Position numbers and translations under genes: made by a program
NCBI GenBank assembly: GCA_964622545.1
Contig: CAZUQM010000001.1
Location: 62,001-126,000 of the forward strand
DNA length: 64,000 nucleotides
Direction: 5' to 3'
Source: JAFGLZ01 sp964622545
GTDB lineage: Bacteria; Planctomycetota; Phycisphaerae; UBA1845; JAFGLZ01
In this document: positions 60,321-64,000 of the stretch, in pieces
Layout: the number at the start of each line of letters is the position of its first letter
Numbering within the stretch: the stretch's first letter is position 1
The notes under the pieces: generated by a model
Database searches by the model: none
What the model saw: the letters and a program-made list of their open reading frames with translations, nothing else
Told to the model about the DNA's origin: nothing

Positions 60321-61838
60321 CTACCCTCGACGCATGCCCCGCATCCGCAACATGCCGCAGACCGCCAGCGCAAGGATCGCCAGCGGCACCAGGACGCCGA
60401 CGCCGCTGCCGCACGCGAACGTCGCTTCCACGTGCTGGTCGCACGCCATCACCAGCGTGAGCGTCAGGTTCGAGTCGATGGTCGCCTGGTTCGCGTCGCC
60501 CGGGTGGTTCGGGTCGTAGACGGTCCATTGCCGGAACGACTTGCCCTCGACCGGCGTCGCCGTGAGCGTGACGATCTGATTCGGTTCGTAGATCGGCTGG
60601 TTCGGCGAGACCTCGACCGAGCCCCAGGTCTCGTTCACGACGTCCAGCGTCAGCGCCCTCCGTGAATCGAGCTCGCTCCACTCCAGCTCGATGCGGGGCG
60701 TCGTTCCCGGGTCCAGCCGGCCCTGCGCCCACAGGGTCATGTCCCGTCGTCCGCGATACGCCACGCTCATCTTGTGCAGGCCCGAGCTGCCCATGATGTC
60801 CCAATGGCCCTGTAGGGTGGCCGTCCCATTCGCGTCTTCCAGATCCTCGTAGTAGTCGGCCATGAACTCGCCGCCCCAGGGCGTCGACGTGCCGTCGGTC
60901 TCGCTGTTGGTCGTGATCAGCACGTCACCGCCGAAGTAGCTCGGCTGCGGCTTGCGGAGCTTGAAGAACGACGGCCAACCCGACCGGCTACACGTGATCA
61001 CGCCGCCGTGGCCCTCGGGCACGTAGTAGTTGATGAACGTGGACGTGCCGGCGTGGTCGCTCTGGAGTTCGGCGAAGACGGCATCGGCATGCCCGGCCGG
61101 ATTCGGATCGGACACCATCGTCAGTGCGTACCGCGCGGCGATGGACCGCGGCAGACAGGGCGAGACCGGGAACCCGCTGTAGGAGTTCCAGTCGTGCAGC
61201 GACGTCTGCGTGCCGAACTCGTTGACGGCCGTCACGACCGACACCGCTCCGCCGCACGACAGGTTGGCCCAGGCCGGCGAGCCGTCGGTCGGCAGCCACA
61301 GGCACAAGACGTGATGGTTCGCCGCGGAAACGGGCGTGCCGAAGTCCAGCCGCCGCGTGCTGATCGTCTTGGTCGGAGGACTGACCAGGTGGCCCCAACA
61401 CGAATGGCTCCGACATGCGATCGACACGTAGGCCAGGTCGCTGAAGGCCACGTTGACGACCTTGAGGTCGAGCTTGTCGATGTCGGCGGCCGGCTGCCGA
61501 GCGGCCAGGGCGGCCACCATGCCGTCGAGCTCGTCTTCGATGCCCGTCGGCTTCCACAGGGTCGAGCTGTCGACGTAGCTCCTGGCGTAGTTGTACATGC
61601 TCGTGCCGAGCGCGATCTTGGTCTGGGCGACGATCGCGGCGATCTCGGCGTCCATGAGCCAACCGTGCGCATAGCCCATGTCGTAGTGACCACCCCAGAC
61701 GCGCAGGACGGTGTACCCCTTGTCGCCGTTGAGCTGCTGGTCGACGATCTCGCCGTGGAGTGCCAACAGCGGCGCCGGCCCGGTCAGCAGGCCGACAAGC
61801 ATCAGCGCGACGTGCCACGACTTCAGCAATCCAGGCAT
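60321..61838 (-). CDS. Secreted C45-like (Ntn) hydrolase with InlB-like domain and C-terminal anchor
   Basis: 505 aa. Signal peptide near the N-terminus (ALMLVGLLTGPAPLLALHG). Residues about 35-390 resemble C45/acid-ceramidase-like autoproteolytic hydrolases: YDMGYAHGWLMDAEI near the start, a candidate nucleophile Cys in HSCWGHLV followed by TRRLDFGTPV, and NEFGTQTSLHDWN. Residues about 405-475 match a divergent InlB beta-repeat (GSVEVSPNQPIYEPNQIV). The C-terminus is CGSG-VGVLVPLAILALAVCGMLR-basic, a sorting-type anchor. ATG at 61838 has AGGAGG upstream. Confidence 0.65.
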   Translation of the reverse strand: MPGLLKSWHVALMLVGLLTGPAPLLALHGEIVDQQLNGDKGYTVLRVWGGHYDMGYAHGWLMDAEIAAIVAQTKIALGTSMYNYARSYVDSSTLWKPTGIEDELDGMVAALAARQPAADIDKLDLKVVNVAFSDLAYVSIACRSHSCWGHLVSPPTKTISTRRLDFGTPVSAANHHVLCLWLPTDGSPAWANLSCGGAVSVVTAVNEFGTQTSLHDWNSYSGFPVSPCLPRSIAARYALTMVSDPNPAGHADAVFAELQSDHAGTSTFINYYVPEGHGGVITCSRSGWPSFFKLRKPQPSYFGGDVLITTNSETDGTSTPWGGEFMADYYEDLEDANGTATLQGHWDIMGSSGLHKMSVAYRGRRDMTLWAQGRLDPGTTPRIELEWSELDSRRALTLDVVNETWGSVEVSPNQPIYEPNQIVTLTATPVEGKSFRQWTVYDPNHPGDANQATIDSNLTLTLVMACDQHVEATFACGSGVGVLVPLAILALAVCGMLRMRGMRRG

Positions 61839-62113
61839 GCGACTCCTCCTACCATGAGGTGCTCGTCCCGCACCCCGACGTGTTCGCTCAGGCATGACGG
61901 TCAGAGGTGGCGCCAGGAGACGACGTGCGGGTGCTTCGTTCATAAACGCCCTCCGAACCCACGACCTACGGTCGGCACCCTTTAGTGTAACTCCCCCGCG
62001 GATGAGCACCAATCGGAGAATCCCCGCGGGCGCTCCCGGCCACTTGACCCGTGCCCGCCGCCATGCGACAAGAGGCGGGCGTTGCGTTAGACGACCGATG
62101 TGCGGAGACCGTC

Positions 62114-63262
62114 ATGCTCGAAAGCCTCTCGAAAAAGCGGCCCGGCCGTAGCCGGCGCGTGAGCAGTTGGGATCAAACCGGCCGGAACGCCGACTATGTC
62201 ACGATCAAGCCCGGCAAGACGCAGGTGATCGCCGACATCCGCGGCGCGGGCGTGATCCGACACATCTGGGTCACCATCGCCTGCGAAGCCGAGCACTACC
62301 CCCGCAAGATCGTCCTGCGGGCCTACTGGGACGGGGCCGAGGCCCCCAGCATCGAGGCGCCGATCGGCGACTTCTTCGGCGTCGGCCACGCCTGCGTGAA
62401 CAGCTATTCGTGCGCGGTGCTCAACATGTCGTCGAACACAACCGGCCCGGGCAACGCGGCCATGAACGGCTACTTCCCCATGCCGTTCAGCGACGGGGCG
62501 CGGTTCGAGGTCGTCAACGAGTGCGAGACCGAGCCCATCCGCTCGTTCTACTACTACATCGACTACGACGAGGTGGCCGAACTGCCCGACGACGAGCTGC
62601 GCTTTCATGCAACGTGGCGGCGGGAGTGTCCCTGCGACGGGTGGATCGCCAACAAACCGGGCGTACAACCCGAGTTCGTCCACGGCGGCAACGACGCGCC
62701 GAACCTCACCGACGAGGGCAACTACCTCTTCGTCAGCACGCGGGGCCGGGGCCACTACGTCGGCGTGAACCTGTCGATCCACAACCTGTGCAGTGGATGG
62801 TGGGGCGAGGGCGACGACATGTTCATGATCGATGGCGTGACGTGGCCGCCCGACATGCACGGCACCGGCAGCGAGGACTACTTCGGCCATGCCTGGGGCA
62901 TGCAGCCGCACAACGCCTACATCTACAACGGCGTCAGCTACCACAAGCCCGGCACGGACAAGCACTACAACGAACGCATCACGGTCTACCGCTATCACCT
63001 GGCCGACCCGATCGTGTTCACGAAGAGCCTACGGGCGTCGATCGAGCACGGCCACGCCAACACGCACAGCAACGACTACGCGAGCACGGCCTACTGGTAC
63101 CTTGACCGCATCGCCAAACTGCCAAAGCTGCCGCCGATGGCCAAGCGCCTGCCGCTGCCGGATGCGGAGCTCGGGCCTTATCCGCTGCCGGGTCCGAAGA
63201 AGACGAAGACGGACGTGAAGCGCAAGTACGCCAAGGGCATGATTCAGAGAAGGCGGAAGTAG
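62114..63262 (+). CDS. DUF2961 protein
   Basis: 382 aa with no obvious signal peptide. Hallmarks of DUF2961: a SWDQTGRNADYVTI opening, GAGVIRHIWVTI, APIGDFFGVGH, SFYYYIDYDEVAELP and DMHGTGSEDYFGHAWG. The fold is a beta-jelly-roll pair; one group was shown to act on glycans (difructose dianhydride and arabinan-type enzymes), so a glycan role is plausible. ATG at 62114 has GGAG seven bases upstream. It is followed after 16 bases by an SGNH hydrolase, suggesting a joint role in polysaccharide use. Confidence 0.85.
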   Translation: MLESLSKKRPGRSRRVSSWDQTGRNADYVTIKPGKTQVIADIRGAGVIRHIWVTIACEAEHYPRKIVLRAYWDGAEAPSIEAPIGDFFGVGHACVNSYSCAVLNMSSNTTGPGNAAMNGYFPMPFSDGARFEVVNECETEPIRSFYYYIDYDEVAELPDDELRFHATWRRECPCDGWIANKPGVQPEFVHGGNDAPNLTDEGNYLFVSTRGRGHYVGVNLSIHNLCSGWWGEGDDMFMIDGVTWPPDMHGTGSEDYFGHAWGMQPHNAYIYNGVSYHKPGTDKHYNERITVYRYHLADPIVFTKSLRASIEHGHANTHSNDYASTAYWYLDRIAKLPKLPPMAKRLPLPDAELGPYPLPGPKKTKTDVKRKYAKGMIQRRRK

Positions 63263-63278
63263 CTGCGATGGATCCATC

Positions 63279-63929
63279 ATGACGACGACATCATCATCCA
63301 TCACGATCGTCGCGTTCGGCGACTCCATCACCAAGGGCCTGGCCGGTGAGGGCGTCACCGAAGCGACCACGTACCGCAAGGTGCTCCAGCGGAAGCTCCG
63401 CAAGGACCTCGGCCGTGACGTCACCGTCGTCGACGCCGGCGTAAACAGCGACATCACGTCACTCGCCCTGCATCGCATGGACCGCGACGTGCTTCGCCAC
63501 AAGCCGGATTGGGTCAGCATCCTATTCGGCGTGAACGACGCGGGATTCTTCAGGCCTTGGGGTCCTCCGGCGCCGTTTCCACGCGTCGTGCCCGAGCAGT
63601 TCGAGAACAACCTGATCGAGATGATCGGCCGGGTCGAGTCGGCCAAGGGCCAATGCGTGCTCGTCACGCCCGTGCCGATGAGCCACCATTACGGCCTGCG
63701 GCACCTGGCCACCTACAAGACCCGCGGGCTCAACAGCCTGGTCGACAAATACGCCAAGCTGATCCACAAGGTGGGCAAGGCCAAGGGCGTCCGCGTGGTC
63801 GACGTCTTCCGCCGCTTCCAACAGCACGATAACTGGCACGACCTCGTGCCCGATGGCGTGCATCCCAACCCGGCCGGTCAGGCCATCATCGCCGAGGCCC
63901 TGTTCGAGTTCTTCGGCGACGTGCTGTAA
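63279..63929 (+). CDS. SGNH/GDSL hydrolase
   Basis: 216-aa esterase-like enzyme. Block I GDSI with nucleophile Ser16 (FGDSITKG), block II Gly in VDAGVNSD, block III GVNDAGF and block V DGVHPN with Asp192 and His195 are all present. No signal peptide, so it acts inside the cell or is exported in another way. The ribosome site is weak, so translation may depend on the upstream DUF2961 gene 16 bases away. Likely deacetylase of sugar esters, by context. Confidence 0.88.
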   Translation: MTTTSSSITIVAFGDSITKGLAGEGVTEATTYRKVLQRKLRKDLGRDVTVVDAGVNSDITSLALHRMDRDVLRHKPDWVSILFGVNDAGFFRPWGPPAPFPRVVPEQFENNLIEMIGRVESAKGQCVLVTPVPMSHHYGLRHLATYKTRGLNSLVDKYAKLIHKVGKAKGVRVVDVFRRFQQHDNWHDLVPDGVHPNPAGQAIIAEALFEFFGDVL

Positions 63930-64000
63930 GCTTGCGGTTCGTGAGCAGTGCCGCCCCCGTTTGGTGGGCTGTTCGCTCAGCGTGGAGCCCTCGGGAGAGT

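Noticed and set aside
1..64000. tRNA or rRNA genes
   Set aside because: Read through the gaps for cloverleaf-like sequence with TTCGA-type arms and found none that convinced; a covariance-model scan would be needed to exclude them.

Overview
The window is high-GC (roughly 65%) bacterial DNA that most resembles a planctomycete of the Phycisphaerae type. The reasons are the mix of families (GH99-like and DUF4091 glycosidase-like proteins, DUF6807 and DUF2961 proteins, several Gfo/Idh/MocA oxidoreductases, secreted esterases, a C-terminal CGSG-type anchor, a CxxC zinc-ribbon membrane protein), long intergenic gaps full of short palindromic repeats, and weak operon structure. This is inference from gene content; no rRNA or phylogenetic marker lies in the window.

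Layout. 1-9.7 kb: end of a cytochrome c nitrite reductase (nrfA), then a secreted carbohydrate set on the + strand (Gfo/Idh/MocA oxidoreductase, very large GH99-like protein, DUF6807, DUF4091) and a lipoprotein. 9.7-15.4 kb (- strand): SDR reductase, diacylglycerol-kinase-like lipid kinase, pabB, pabC and a Nif3-like protein, tightly packed. 15.5-23.7 kb: a chemosensory locus, with fapA-like and cheX on the - strand diverging from cheA-cheW-cheY-cheD-HDOD-receiver-CheC/X-like on the + strand. It has no receptor, CheR or CheB. 23.9-32.9 kb: an unknown membrane protein, a P1B metal ATPase, a tandem ACT protein, HtpX, a Tat-exported aldo/keto reductase with ferredoxin tail, and a B12-binding radical SAM protein.

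32.9-46.6 kb (- strand): a peptide-type ABC transporter. Its gene order is oppA-B-C together, but oppD and oppF lie 6-10 kb downstream, separated by a sulfotransferase, a DUF1566 protein, small membrane proteins, a lipoprotein and repeat clusters. A truncated, nearly identical second copy of the 3' part of oppC lies beside the full gene. 47-64 kb: Gfo/Idh/MocA oxidoreductase, tandem alpha/beta hydrolase, acetate kinase, secreted phosphoesterase, radical SAM protein, orphan Flp pilin, HD phosphohydrolase, zinc-ribbon methyltransferase, TrmJ, AMMECR1 protein, PilZ protein, C45-like hydrolase, DUF2961 protein and SGNH hydrolase.

Overall picture: a polysaccharide-using heterotroph with export-rich metabolism, peptide uptake, acetate production and possibly ammonifying nitrite reduction. 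The most interesting items are the receptor-less chemosensory locus, the family of dispersed palindromic repeats, the duplicated oppC fragment whose interior is identical while its edge has diverged, and several genes whose -10 box lies 6-8 bases before the start codon with no ribosome binding site, suggesting leaderless mRNAs. No tRNA, rRNA, CRISPR array, transposase or integrase was recognised.
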